A stretch of DNA of 64,000 bases from Sympetrum striolatum. Its lineage: Eukaryota > Arthropoda > Insecta > Odonata > Libellulidae. Under the pieces are notes generated by a model. The model ran no database searches and was not told the DNA's origin. It saw nothing but the letters and a program-made list of their open reading frames with translations. A program made the position numbers and the translations under genes. Below, piece by piece: positions 21,198 through 33,183 of the stretch. Every line of letters starts with the position of its first letter. The stretch's first letter is position 1. Where the stretch lies: positions 98,585,657 through 98,649,656 of the forward strand of contig OX388343.1 of the NCBI GenBank assembly GCA_947579665.1. Reading direction: 5' to 3'.

Positions 21198-23988
21198 CCC
21201 AGCAAACACGCCACGTGTTCGCCACTTTTCGCCACGTGGCATTTTGGTGGCGAATGTGGTGAATGTGGTAAAAAGGTGGTAAGAACGTGGTCATCACCAC
21301 ATTGGATATTGCCAAAACGTCATATAATCGTGGCCACAACGTATTCATTTCCGTGAGATTATTATTTATAAAATGTTATATAAGAAAGATTTTCTTCCAT
21401 ATCAAATTCATTTACTCATAAAACAAAAAAAGCAGAAGGATAAAACACAGAATCTGTGATTCTATTACGGAAGATGAATAACCCGCAGCATTATCAAATT
21501 AAGTAAAAAATAATATAAATATGCATTTATGACATATTAAAGGAAGAAGCAGCATAAAATTATTTATTTTTCCATTGTTATCTCTGTAAGTGAATTTATA
21601 ATAATGAAAAAATATTCAGCCGACGTTTTACTCGATTATTTAATTAAAATTAATTACAGACGAAGGGTACGTTTTTAAATCCATCGATGGAATCGGAAAA
21701 TCATCAATCCGTTTTCAAATTCATATGAAAGAATCGTAAAACATATATGTTTTACGAATCGTTAAGAAATCGATCGCAAACGTTATTAAAAAGTTGATTT
21801 CCGTGTATATTTCTCATGGCTTATTTTTCTTTACGTTACCAAAATGATAAGGAAAACAATCATTTTTCCTTCATACACGAAAACTGACAAATCTTGCTGG
21901 TTTGAGCTTCAGCGGTTCATAGTCTCGTAGCGTGGTAGCAGTGTCGCGAATTATTTTTTGTTGGCAGTAGCTCATTTGAGTAACCGTCATTGTTAGTCTC
22001 TGCATCGTTTTGAATTTGTGAAACAATTTCGAATATTGCGATGAATTATGTCGCCCCAAAGGATATTTCAGCACAGTAGCAGTAAATGTATTCCATCTTT
22101 TCACTTTCCAAGGAAACCAGAGAATTGTAAGTACATTATTTAAGCATTGATTATTTATTGCACGTTTCAAACTATGTACAACCTAGAAATGAGTTCTTAA
22201 TTGTATTTTACAGGAAAATCCTTGTCACCGTCCAATCAATTTTATGAAAGATCTTGGTTGTTCATCCGGAGCATTAAGTTTTACTATACGACCGATGTAG
22301 GGCATTTGTTGGGGGAAATCGTGTACGTAAAGTTATCCATACTGTGTAGATGGTGACAATCTGGAGATTATCTGCAGTTTTAAGCTCAGCAAAGAAACGT
22401 AAGTGATGCTTTTTGCCTTCTTTAGTAGATATTAAATATTTAATAACCTAATATTAATGCTTGCTTACAATTGTTGGTAAAATTCTCGATGATTTACCGT
22501 GTTATCGAGAATTTTACCTAAGTGTTTATTTACGTTACTCAAACATTTTCATTTCCTTAATTTGAATTAATTCAAGCCTTCTTCAAACTTAATACAACTG
22601 TCATTGAAAGTTGTATTTCACTCTCGTTTGTACGTATTGCAGTATCATGGGAAGTTATATAGTAAGAAGCAAATTTTAATATAGTTATTCCTGTTTTATT
22701 TAGTGCAAGAAAAAGAGAAATTCCGGAACTTTAGTGTATTCGTTGAAGACTGATAGATTCTTAGACAGAATGATAGAATAATGAAGGGTTAAAGGACAAG
22801 ATATGGGTTATAAGAAGAATTATCCTGGATTGAAGATAATATTACACGATCTTAGAATCCACTTAAGGCAGTTGTTCTACAAGAGGAAGACCTTATCCAC
22901 AGCAGCAAAAGTGAATAACAAAAGTGAATGAAGAATTGATTTCATTTTCAATATCACAGATCGTTTTGCTTCTCTTTGCTGTATTAAGATTTCATTCCAA
23001 TTCAGTTATGTTAAACCTAAATTCATTGTATTATGTATTTATTCACTAATGTATTTATTCACTAATGTATTTATGTATTAAAACAATGCATAACAATAAA
23101 AATTTCATTTACAGCATATTTTCTGGTGTATTCTTCATCCTTTACCCTTCTTTCAGTCTACTACTAAATCAATGACTACTCGAAGGAACTATTAATTTTC
23201 TTTACGATGTGTGCGGAATTTTCATGTGCAAAATATACATCTGAGATGTAACGAAACGGCAGTATTCCTAATCCAAATATTTGAATTTGTCTAAAGCTTT
23301 GATATGTTTTATCTTTTGAAATATCTTTCAGGTACTCTTAATTTACCCCTTCAATGACTTCTAAGAAAGGTACAGAAAAATTTATATTTATTGTTCTCAA
23401 AGCCTTTCAATTGGTTAATTTGGAAAATATGCAATGTGTTTTAAGTTAAGTACTTGAGTGCTCATTGGCTGCTTTCAGAGATGTCTTATATAAAGACCTT
23501 GAGATGTGATTTAAACTGAGACATTGTCTGAATAAATGCTGCAATGAATCTACTGTACATAGCATCCAGTAATATGGTATGAATGTCCTATATCTTGCTT
23601 ATCCTTGTCTTAATACTGAATTCAAGTAAAAGACCATTTTTATCCAAACTTTTGATAAAGGTATGAATCTTGGGTAGCATCCTGATATTTTTTCTGAAAG
23701 AAAGTATTTCACGCCAATTTATAAAAGTTTATTTTTGTATGGAAAGGAGTGATCAGAAAGTCATTTTTCATTATAAGGGGTCCAAAATTAGCTGGAATAT
23801 TTTATAAATTTTAGGATACAATATTATAGAAATGTGGTGATTATGTGGTAGTAAAGTTGCAGCGCCACGTGGTGACCACATTCCTGCAACTCCATCTCGC
23901 CATGTGGTGGCCACGTGGTATTACAACGTAACTGCCACCAAACACCACGTGGTAGCCACGTGGTGACCACGTGGATTTGTTTGCTGGG
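21198..23988. mobile_element. Terminal-inverted-repeat element with CACGTGG-rich ends in intron 3
   Basis: A 2791-bp segment beginning CCCAGCAAACACGCCACGTG and ending with the inverse CACGTGGATTTGTTTGCTGGG (given shortened: ...TTTGCTGGG). Both ends are packed with GTGGT/ACCAC and CCACGTGG words over about 110-180 bp. The flanks read AGTAT and TATTA, suggesting a TAT or TA duplication. Interior reading frames (for example minus 22170-21871) match nothing I recognise, so it is probably non-autonomous. The superfamily cannot be assigned. Confidence 0.7.
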
Positions 23989-24684
23989 TATTACTGTTCC
24001 ATATAGTATTATTAAACTCTAGAATGTATCACCATAGAGTAACTATACCACTTATTACAGTTTTATTTGATTGCAAAATGAGTCAGTAGAACAGAAGATT
24101 TTATTAATGATTATAGAACAAGAATGGTTGCAAAATTTTGGAGGAAATACACAAATAAATTTGTCCATTCTTCAGAATAGACTGTATTAAGATTTCTTGT
24201 AATGATTTCAACGCATATTTACTGTTTAATGATTAGGATATAGGATTTCCCTCAGCTGTTGCTACAAATGTATTTGTGTAATATATTTTGAATGAGTTGA
24301 AAAATCAACTACTATAAATGTTGCTCCTTATGCGTAAGAGAAGATAAATTTATTGTAATAAACATAAACAAATGTATGGAAGGCATGCATAACTTTAACA
24401 TGGCAATAATTTATAGACCCAGGTGTTAACTATGCCCCATTTTAGGTTTAAAAAATATTTTAGCATAATTTTTTTTAATTCCTTTATTTGGTACAGACCT
24501 TTCAAATGTCCCAGTCTTTTTAATCAGTAAATAAAATGAAATCATTCCTGTATAATAAATCAATAACATTATCCTGCATATGACCTTTTGGACAAAATGT
24601 AACCTAGTAAATACTTTAAACCCATCTAAAAATCTACTTCAATGTCATTACTTAGAATCAATCTTATAGACATCTGAGTATGAA

Positions 24685-24738
24685 ATTAGTGTAATTTCCA
24701 GGCAGTTGTTCTAACCACTAAACTACCGAGCCATGTCC
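24685..24738 (-). ncRNA. tRNA-like / SINE-like fragment
   Basis: On the minus strand, GGCTCGGTAGTTTAGTGG followed by TTAGAACAACTGCC resembles a tRNA D-arm and RNA polymerase III A box (TRGYnnAnnnG type). No clear B box follows, so it is at most a decayed tRNA-derived SINE head. Confidence 0.3.
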
Positions 24739-25801
24739 TTTTCCTTTCTGTAACTGGGGGCTTTTATGATCAAGGTGATGGTGCTCCATGTAGTGGCACC
24801 TACCACCACCAGAGGTCCTCACTGAGGCAACCGAACGAAAAGCAAAATTATGAGAAATTCTCTCCAGGAAATTTTACAAATTATGTAAATGGAGTTTGAC
24901 TTACAACCTTTTTTTATTAAAGTAATTCCAATCAAACTAATTTTGCTCAGATAGAACTTTTATTTTATTTCTGTTATGCTTTTTAATTTATTTGCATGTA
25001 CAGCTCAAGTTACTTATTTAGTTATTTTCAAATTTTAAGAGCTTGTTGTAATACAGTCATCAGAAATGTTACTATGGACTGATTTGCACTATAGAAGGGT
25101 TCTCAAATTTAAACACTTTATTACAATGTTTGTTTAGTAATGTTCCTAAACATGTTTTTCTTGTTTAAAAGGCCCTCTTTTTAAAATATTTGATTATAGA
25201 GTTATAATTATGATGATCCTCTTAACTATTTATATTAAGTGATTCTTTTTTAAAAATTCTTTACAATCTCTCTGTAAGTATAATATTTTAACTATTTTTG
25301 GTATGTTGTTTATAGCTTACACATTCATTTGAAGATCTAAAGATTTTGCTCACTGGAGAATGGAAAATTTGCAAAGTATTAATTTGATACTTCTAAATTA
25401 AATTTAATTAGATATATCAACATTGGTCCCACACAACTTTTTTCGGTGCTCAGGCCCCCAAGGGCATATCTGAAAGCAAAGCGGGCACCACATAACATTT
25501 CTGTTCAGGGTGATATTCAGATCATCACTAGGCAATATTACCACTTTACTAGTTATCATAAGCCGATTGAAAAAATGCTCCTTGGTAAATAAGATCCAGA
25601 AGATAACAATGCATGTAATTTCATTACAACCTCACAATGTGGGAAAGTCTTAACCTCTGAAGAAGATTTGATGAAAGGGAATAAATCTGGTGTGAAGGTT
25701 TTTGCTGCATGTGCACTGCTGCATTCCCAAAAGCGATTACAGGGAAATTTGATACCCTGAAAAGCTGAGCCAAGCTGAATTTCCCCATTTGTATTATTAT
25801 G

Positions 25802-25832
25802 GAGTAACTCTAGAGTTATGATAGAGTTACTC
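25802..25832. other. Perfect 11-bp stem hairpin in intron 3
   Basis: GAGTAACTCTA, a 9-base loop, then TAGAGTTACTC. The stem is exact. It stands alone in an otherwise unremarkable intron, with no adjacent T-run or gene. Confidence 0.7.
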
Positions 25833-26251
25833 TATGGTATTATGAGCAAAATATGAAATTGAACGCGTCTTGTTAACATGGAGAGAGAGGCAATAAGAGG
25901 GATAAAGTTAAGAAGAGACATCACCTTCAATATTAACAAAACCCAAGACCAGGTCAACCAAGTTTCTGACGCCTTCCCTGCCAAACCTCCACTCTATCCC
26001 CACTAGTGCAATCCAAAAATGTACTGTTGTAGCAAATAAAAATAAATCTTTTTACCGTAGCTTTGGGGGCACAGTGCAAGGTTGCTTTGGGTATTGAGGT
26101 GCCAGCAGGCATCAGGTTGAGTATCCTGGATGTAAGAGAATTAATGGTTTTTAAAATTGTAATATTCTAATATCTCACAATCCTTCTTATCATACATGAA
26201 ACATGCATCTCAAATAAAATAAAACAAAATTTCACCTTTTTGATTTTTCAG

Positions 26252-26506
26252 GTTATACTGACTACTCTGCAGCATTTTACTCTCATGATGTTCTGTTGGT
26301 GATATCAGCCATATCTGTGATGCTGATGCCCATTGGAACAAAATTACCTGCAGAACATATAATGCGAGACCTTGTTCGATTGGTTCGACTTCCACATATA
26401 ATCATATTTATTTTCTTCCTCTTTATTCTTGGAAATTTCTGGGGGTTTATTGAATCATTTCTTTTCCTATATTTGAAAGAACTAGGTGCTCCAAACTACT
26501 TGTTAG
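26252..26506 (+). CDS. MFSD6-like transporter, exon 4
   Basis: After TTTTTCAG it reads (G)YTDYSAAFYSHDVLLVIS, then MLMPIGTKLPAEHIMRDLVR, LPHIIIFIFFLFILGNFWGF and IESFLFLYLKELGAPNYLLG, ending TTAG|GTGAGT in phase 1. At least two membrane helices are visible. The FWGFIESFLFLYLKELG stretch is characteristic of the first helix of the C-terminal half in MFSD6-type transporters. The frame is open and joins both neighbours in phase. Confidence 0.92.
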
Positions 26507-26884
26507 GTGAGTAATGTTTTCCTTTGCTAAATGTAAGTCAGAAGTGCTCAACTCATGTTGATAAGGATTTGAAAAAATTGTGTATGATTTAAGAGGATCT
26601 ACATGAGTATGTTGTAGTTATACTTATTAACTCATAAATTTAATTTGAAAAATACAATATTTGAGCTTGAAGAGTACGATTGAAATAAACTTTTTAATAA
26701 CTGTAGGTTGAAATATTTGGTTCAGCTATTGATTAACTGAGAATTTTAAAAAATCTGATGTTTATGATAGACGCATCAAGACAAATTATAGTCTCTTACC
26801 AAATGGTTGTGTACTCCTGATTTAAACAAATAGAGGTGATAAGATATAAAATTTTACTAATGCCTATTTTAAATATATTTCTAG

Positions 26885-27029
26885 GTTTAACAATAACAGT
26901 TGGAACTCTAAGTAGTATGCCTTTCCTCTATGGTGCTGAGAACATAACAAAAAAATTTGGCCATGTCAATATCATTATAGTGGCCTTCTTTTCACATGCA
27001 GCTCGCCTCATGGGTTATTCATTCATTGA
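26885..27029 (+). CDS. MFSD6-like transporter, exon 5
   Basis: After TTTCTAG it reads (G)LTITVGTLSSMPFLYGAE, then NITKKFGHVNIIIVAFFSHA and ARLMGYSFI, ending ATTGA|GTAAGT in phase 2. It holds one and a half membrane helices and a conserved short cytoplasmic loop. Splicing to exon 6 gives FIDNAWW. Confidence 0.9.
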
Positions 27030-27205
27030 GTAAGTTTCTATAATATTCATTTTCAAAGTTAATATACAAAGAATTGAATTTTGTGTATGTATAAATTGCA
27101 ACAAAATGATGAATGCTATTTTCATCTAATAGTAGTTTTATTTCTCTGAAAGAAAGAATATATATGATTTAGTCAAAGTAAGAGAACCATGTAGTGATTA
27201 TGTAC

Positions 27206-27520
27206 CATATTTGACGGCATATAAGAAGCACCTTTTTTCCTAAATTATGTTTTGAAAAATTTCCCTGTGTCTTATATGTGAAAGTTCAACCTCCAAAGGT
27301 TAACTTTCAATACTGAAAGCTATTTTTAGCCCAGATGGTCTATATTACCTATTTCATAATTGCATTCAATGATTGTGTTAATATTTGGCTTTTACGAAAT
27401 GTGACAACTAAAAGAAACTATATTTTAAGTTATTGTGGTATTCGCACGGACTATTTAAACTTTTTTTCCTTGTGAGTGGCCAACTTAATGGGAGTGCATC
27501 TTATATGCCATCAAATACAG
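27206..27520. mobile_element. MITE with long terminal inverted repeats in intron 5
   Basis: A 315-bp segment with about 24 bp of inverted ends: left TATTTGACGGCATATAAGAA, right (reverse complement) TATTTGATGGCATATAAGAT. No target duplication can be defined with certainty and there is no coding capacity. Words such as GGCATATAAGT recur near 3196 and 34049 in intron 7, suggesting related elements there. Confidence 0.6.
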
Positions 27521-27829
27521 TAGTTAGATGAATATTCCAATTTAAGACTTTTATACAATAAAACTTTTTAAGAATTCTATCTACTTATTGATCTTACACT
27601 GTATTTACTAATGTGAAATGCACTTCAATAGTAAACTTCATTAAATGGATGGCGTTGTAGCTCAGATGTTTTTCAATATTCCTGAAGATATTCACGGAGT
27701 TTAAGAAAATATTGTCAATTTGGATATTGTATTAACATGGTATTTTTGTAAGGTGATTGGTTTGGTTAGGGCTGTAACTAGACATTTATTCCATTAGAGA
27801 CAAGATGAGCAAATGATAATTGAGGAGCT

Positions 27830-29400
27830 TAAACTATCAGGCTGATCGAGAAAAACCTCACTTTATTTCTTAAAGATGACTCAAATAAAGGAAATTTGGA
27901 CAAACTTATTAAAAGGTTCCATGTATGTACAAACCAAAAACATACATTAAAATTCATCAATAAGGATGAGGGGAATGAAATATCAAAATTTATTGTTTAT
28001 TATCTGCTGGAGATGGTGTTTTAGATGCCTTATATAATCTGATACGCACAATATATGAGACTTGGGAAGTACCATCAGAATTCAAGAAATGTGTTGTTGT
28101 CACAATCCCCAAGAGACCTCAAGCAAGGAAATGTGAACAACACCGGACCATAAGTTTGGTTTCCCATGTTTCGAAGATACTTTCAACTATAATTCTGCAA
28201 AGGATTGAATCTAAGCTACAGTCCATTCTGTCGGAAGATTAGTATGGTTTCAGGAAAGGGAGAGGAACACGAGAAGCTATATTAACCCTAAAAGTAGTGT
28301 TGGAAAAAATACTAACAAAAGGAATAGACACCTACATTGCCTTTGTAGACCTAGAAAAGGCTTTTGATAAAGTTAAGTGGGAATGTTTGTTTCAAGTTCT
28401 TAAAGAAACAGGTATCAAGTATAAAGATAGAAGGATAGTATGGGGTCTTTACAAAGAAGAAAAAGCTTTAATCAGATGTGGAGCACATATCCGCTAGGCT
28501 AATATACGTCAAGGAGTGAGACAGGGATGTTCTCTATCTCCCACCCTTTTTAATGCATACATTCAGCGTGCAATAGATGAAGTAAGGGAAAGAATGAGGA
28601 ATAGACCAGAAGTGAAAGTACAAGGTGAGAAAGTGGACATGATAAGGTTTGCTGATGATATTGCAATAATGGCAGAAAATAAAGAAGAGCTGATAGATAC
28701 ACTAGAAGAATTAGAAGCGATATTAAGCACTCGATATAATATGAAATTAAATAAAAGCAAAACAAAAGTGATGGTGGTAAGCAGGCACAACACTAGAGTG
28801 GAGCTGGCTTTAGGGGGAGAGATGTTAGATACAGTGGATGAGTATATCTATTTGGGAAGCAGGATAACTTCGGATGGGCATAGCGTAAAAGAGATTTTGA
28901 GCCGAATGAAACAGGCAAAGTTAGCTTTCAATAAAGGAAAGAAACTCTTCACCTCAAGAAACATAAATTTAGAGCTTTGAAAACACCTCTTGAGGACTTT
29001 TGTCTGTAGTATCCTACTCTACGCCAATGAGACCTTTTGGAAAGAGCGAAAAGAGGAAACTGGAAGCCTTAGAAACGTGGTGTTATCATCGAAAACTGAA
29101 AATACCGTGGGTGGACAAAGTAACAAACGAAGAGGTACTTCAAAAGATGAGAGAAAGACCGTCTCTTCTCAACCTGATAAAGAAGAGAAGATGCACCCTG
29201 ATTGGCCTCATCCTTAGGCATGATGGGCTTATTAAGACCATACTAGAGGGCACTGTAGAAGGGAAAAACTGGAAAGGCAGGCCTAGACTAAACTACATGG
29301 GACAGCCGATGAAGGATTTAGGCTGCCAGAAATATATAGAAGTAAAGAGAATGGCCCAGGATCGTGAAAAATGGAAGACTGCTGCAAATCAATCTTAGGA
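27830..29400 (+). mobile_element. Decayed non-LTR retrotransposon (endonuclease-RT type) in intron 5
   Basis: Broken plus-strand frames cover reverse transcriptase from FKKCVVVTIPKRPQARKCEQ through YGFRKGRGTREAI, FVDLEKAFDKVKWECLFQVL, RQGCSLSPTLFNAYI and the catalytic MIRFADDIAIMAEN (F-ADD), then YIYLGSRITSDG and the C-terminal LIRHDGLIKTILEG-like and GRPRLNYM segments. Stops occur at 28240, 28498 and 28978, with a frame change near 29040. A GAA-type short repeat (near 29408) marks the likely 3' end. The endonuclease domain is missing. The clade is distinct from the elements at 985 and 48690; the RTE group is my best guess. Confidence 0.85.
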
Positions 29401-29535
29401 TTGTAACAAAGAAGAAGAATTGTTAAAGTACCTATTTAGAGATAGAGAAATTAGAGCAATTACAGAGGTAGTGTTAATTGTATACTCATTGAAAGTTTTC
29501 AGGATGTATAATTCCAAACTCATTTTTTTTTTCAG

Positions 29536-29687
29536 TAATGCATGGTGGTCTTTTCCTTTTGAGGCAATTGAAGCTTTAGCTGTGCATCTAATGTGGGTGG
29601 CAGCTGCTACATACTGTGCAACTATATGCCCTAAGAATTTGTTGGCAACACTCATTGGTGTGCTAGGAATGGCACATTTTAGTTTAG
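29536..29687 (+). CDS. MFSD6-like transporter, exon 6, copy B
   Basis: A 152-bp exon after a T-run and CAG, reading (D)NAWWSFPFEAIEALAVHL, then MWVAAATYCATICPKNLLAT and LIGVLGMAHFSLG, ending TTTAG|GTAAAT in phase 1. FPFEAIEALAVHLMW is a membrane helix with conserved acidic residues. This is the last exon before the block B repeat takes over; the part after 29573 is duplicated at the start of the window. Confidence 0.92.
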
Positions 29688-30554
29688 GTAAATGATAGTC
29701 ATTAAAAAATAGATTTGATACATCAATAAAATCCACTGAAAAATGTCTTCAATGAGGCTTATTAACATGGACATTGATAATACAAAAAGGTTGGGAAGTT
29801 ATTATATGATTTACAATCTATATTTAAAGAATATATTTTCATGATCTTCCTATCATCTTGTTTCAACTCTTAAATTACTAAGATGTTAGAATGCTCTTCA
29901 AAGAAAATGATCACAAAATGACACTTTTTGCAAAATATGTCATCATAGTCTTGAATTTAATAACAAATGTTACATGATGATTATTGTCAGTTGTGTTCTA
30001 CCAATAATACAACAATTATAAAATGAAGCAAAGAAATATTTTGGTGCATTCTCTTATTTTTCAGGTATATCCAAGTTGGATGTTGGTGTCAAACTATGAA
30101 ATAGTTAATTTATTATTTTATGTACCATATATAGCTGCTAACTCTGCAATATTAATAAATATTATATTATTAATAATGCCTTTGAAATTACTGATATTCT
30201 AAGCAAAGCACTAAACATGAAACTGAAATCATATATCAGCTTAATCAGCAAATAGATTAATTAGAAAATAGGTTTCAACAAGTTTATCATATTTTCAGAC
30301 ACAAGATGAAAAACTAATAGCTTACAGTCATTTAAAGTCTTCACTTCTCTCTTAATTCTTCATTGGGTACTACTTCTATTTGAATAATTATTTTTTTTTA
30401 ATCCTACCATATTAAGATGCTGGGTTAAGCAGCAATGCTAACTTTCATATCATGACACATGATTTCATATGATCATTTCCTTTGTAACAGCATTCTGAAG
30501 AGAGTCCAATTTATTTCTGATTTATGTGTTATTATTGATTAATAATTAGGGTTT

Positions 30555-31496
30555 CAACTTCATATTCAGACTATATCCACTGAGGCCTACAAAATGCTTG
30601 GCTTTATTCTTCCCGTGGCAATACACTTCAATCATATAAATTGTATCAAGCTATTGTATGTATCACTTGTAGATCTATTGTAGAATATGGCTCAATATTC
30701 TGGAACCCTTATCATTCAAAATATGAGCTTCAACTGGAGACAATTCAAAGGAAATTTCTTAGGGTTTTATTTCAAGCCTTCAGATTTAAATTTGAAAGAG
30801 AAAGTGGTGAATATGAGAGATTATTGAATTGTTTAAACTTTCTGCTTTCCTCCATTAGGAGGAAGCTAAAAAGACTATTATTTGTGAACAGTATTTTAAA
30901 TGGCTCCATTAAATGTTCTGAACTGCTCTCAATCATAAATTTTAATTATCCTTTAGTTTTGACTAGAAATCCTGCTGTTTAACCTACCTCATTTAAAAAA
31001 TTACTTTCTATTTACCTTATTATCATATTCTGAGGGCGCCTGGCCTTTACAATATCCTGGATTATTTTCATACTTCAAATAATATGTTAATAAAAATTCT
31101 AATGTGGTGTAACCTTATTATAATTTGACTATTCTGTGTCAGTGACCTTAATGATTGTTATATAATAACAAATATTGTTGTAATCCAAGTGCAGATCCTT
31201 CTTTACTTTTTGTGAATTTCACTTTTATCTAGAATTGTTTAACCTACCTCATTTAAAAAATTACTTTCTATTTACCTTATTATCATATTCTGAGGGCGCC
31301 TGGCCTTTACAATATCCTGGATTATTTTCATACTTCAAATAATATGTTAATAAAAATTCTAATGTGGTGTAACCTTATTATAATTTGACTATTCTGTGTC
31401 AGTGACCTTAATGATTGTTATATAATAACAAATATTGTTGTAATCCAAGTGCAGATCCTTCTTTACTTTTTGTGAATTTCACTTTTATCTAGAATT
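30555..31496 (+). mobile_element. Non-LTR retrotransposon fragment in intron 6, copy B
   Basis: The counterpart of 985-1690, with the same 113-codon open stretch at 30641-30982 (YGSIFWNPYHSKYELQLETI) and the same truncation. The two differ by scattered substitutions. The 3' part has been tandemly duplicated in this copy. Confidence 0.8.
30977..31496. repeat. Exact 260-bp tandem duplication
   Basis: The segment 30977-31236 is repeated immediately at 31237-31496, apparently without a single difference. It starts at GTTTAACCTACCTC and ends at ATCTAGAATT. Copy A has it once. It is either a very recent event or an assembly artefact. Confidence 0.92.
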
Positions 31497-32217
31497 GATT
31501 GATAACTGCTTGATATCTTATATTTTATTTTCTATTTTCATATCCTAAAGCCTTGATTTCTTAATTTTACTCCTTAGGTCTACATGCATTTTTTAAATCT
31601 TTGAACTTTTTTATTTCCGGTGGTACTTATGATTAAATTTGTCAAATGTTCTTATCTCTACATGTTGTGGTCATTCCTAATTCACAATTTATTATATTTT
31701 TTAATTTACAGCCTTTATCAATAACTGTTTTTATATTTATTTAATTTGTGTATTTTAGAAATCATGTATTCTTAACATGCAATAGGACTCTGCCCATAAT
31801 ATAAAATTATTATTATCATGACTTATCTATTAAGATGATTTCATAATTAGTAAAAAAAGGGTTCCATAACGACTAATTGCATTATTTTAGAAAAGTAGTA
31901 TTACTAAGTATATTAGTTTACACATACAGTATATCCTATAATTACTAAAACGTTGAAATAGCATAAAGATGATTTATCAATTTCATGCATTATATTTCAT
32001 GGTTTTTGATAAAATTTGACAAATACAGGGGCAGCCCCCAAGGCCCCAACTGTACAGCACCTTCTTAGGCATTAGTCTTTGTAATGGAAGTTAGATTTGA
32101 AAACATTAGATTTTCAGGGGAAAGGGACGTATTTTTACTTAAAATTAAATTATAGTCAAAAAGTATGTTTTTTATAAGTATATATAATAATAATTATTAT
32201 TATTTACTAATCAATAG

Positions 32218-32424
32218 GCAGAGGCAGTGGAAGTTTCGTTGGTGGATTTTTACTTGGATCAGTTGCTACGAGGGTGTCCTTCCGCATCATGGGTTATTTA
32301 GCAGGAGCAGGAGGAGTGCTATATGGTATATTACATTATTTCTGGTTAAAGAGATTAGAGCGACCACCTACTTAAGAAAAAGCAGCAGAAAATGCAGACA
32401 TGGAAGATGGCGAAGACATCAAAG
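32218..32424 (+). pseudogene. MFSD6-like transporter, exon 7, copy B, with premature stop
   Basis: Same boundaries as exon 7 in A and C. Substitutions give SVATRVSF instead of SVGTRESF, and a C-to-T change turns the Gln codon of PPTQEK into TAA at 32373-32375. Translation would end just after the last membrane helix, losing the acidic linker and all of exons 8 and 9. Because the membrane domain would be nearly complete, some activity cannot be excluded, but the copy's other lesions suggest decay. Confidence 0.88.
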
Positions 32425-33183
32425 GTAAAAATAGAGGAAAAATGTTGTTCAAATATTACATTCTTTCTGAAGAGTATTTTTTTATTAATTAATATCTTCT
32501 GTAGGCAATAAAGGCTATACCATATTTTCATCAAATTATTGTTTTATGACTATAGAATTAGAAGATATTTTTCAAAAGCTTACTAAAATTCCTGCATTTT
32601 TTGATAATTGAGTGAACCCACATTCTTGCATGCATTTGTACTGAAAGAACAAAAATCTTGCTTAATCTGCTAATCTTACTTGGCTCTACATGACGCACAA
32701 ACCTATTTTATTTCCTTTTAGTGGTGTTTTTAATTTCCTTTCTCTTTGGATTTTCTATTAATTTTAATTTTTATACCGTTTAGTTAAAAGTTATCTTAGG
32801 AATATTATCATTATCCTGACCTATTGTTGATTTCAAATGATAGAATTAGTGAATGATAGTTTTTTATTAAAACTTGAGTATAAGTGACAAAATCACTGAA
32901 ACAAATTCAGCTACCATTTACATTTCTTAGTAAACAGTATGTATGTATTATCTCAAGATAGAAAAACAAAAGCAAATGATAACAAACACAGTTTTAAAAT
33001 TTGGCATACTATTAATTTGAGTATGTAAACACTGTGAATGCAGAACAATTTTTTGGATTGAAGTTTTAGGATTGTAAAAGCAAAATGGTTGATCACATCA
33101 AGTACTCATGGTTTGTAAGTTGAAAATTGTTGACAATATCAAGGATTTAGGGTTTGAAAGCTTACAGAGTGTGGGTTAGCCTA

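Noticed and set aside
28550..28793. Minus-strand open frames opposite the reverse transcriptase
   Set aside because: They are antisense shadows of the LINE coding strand, which contains the conserved FADD and YLGSRI motifs.
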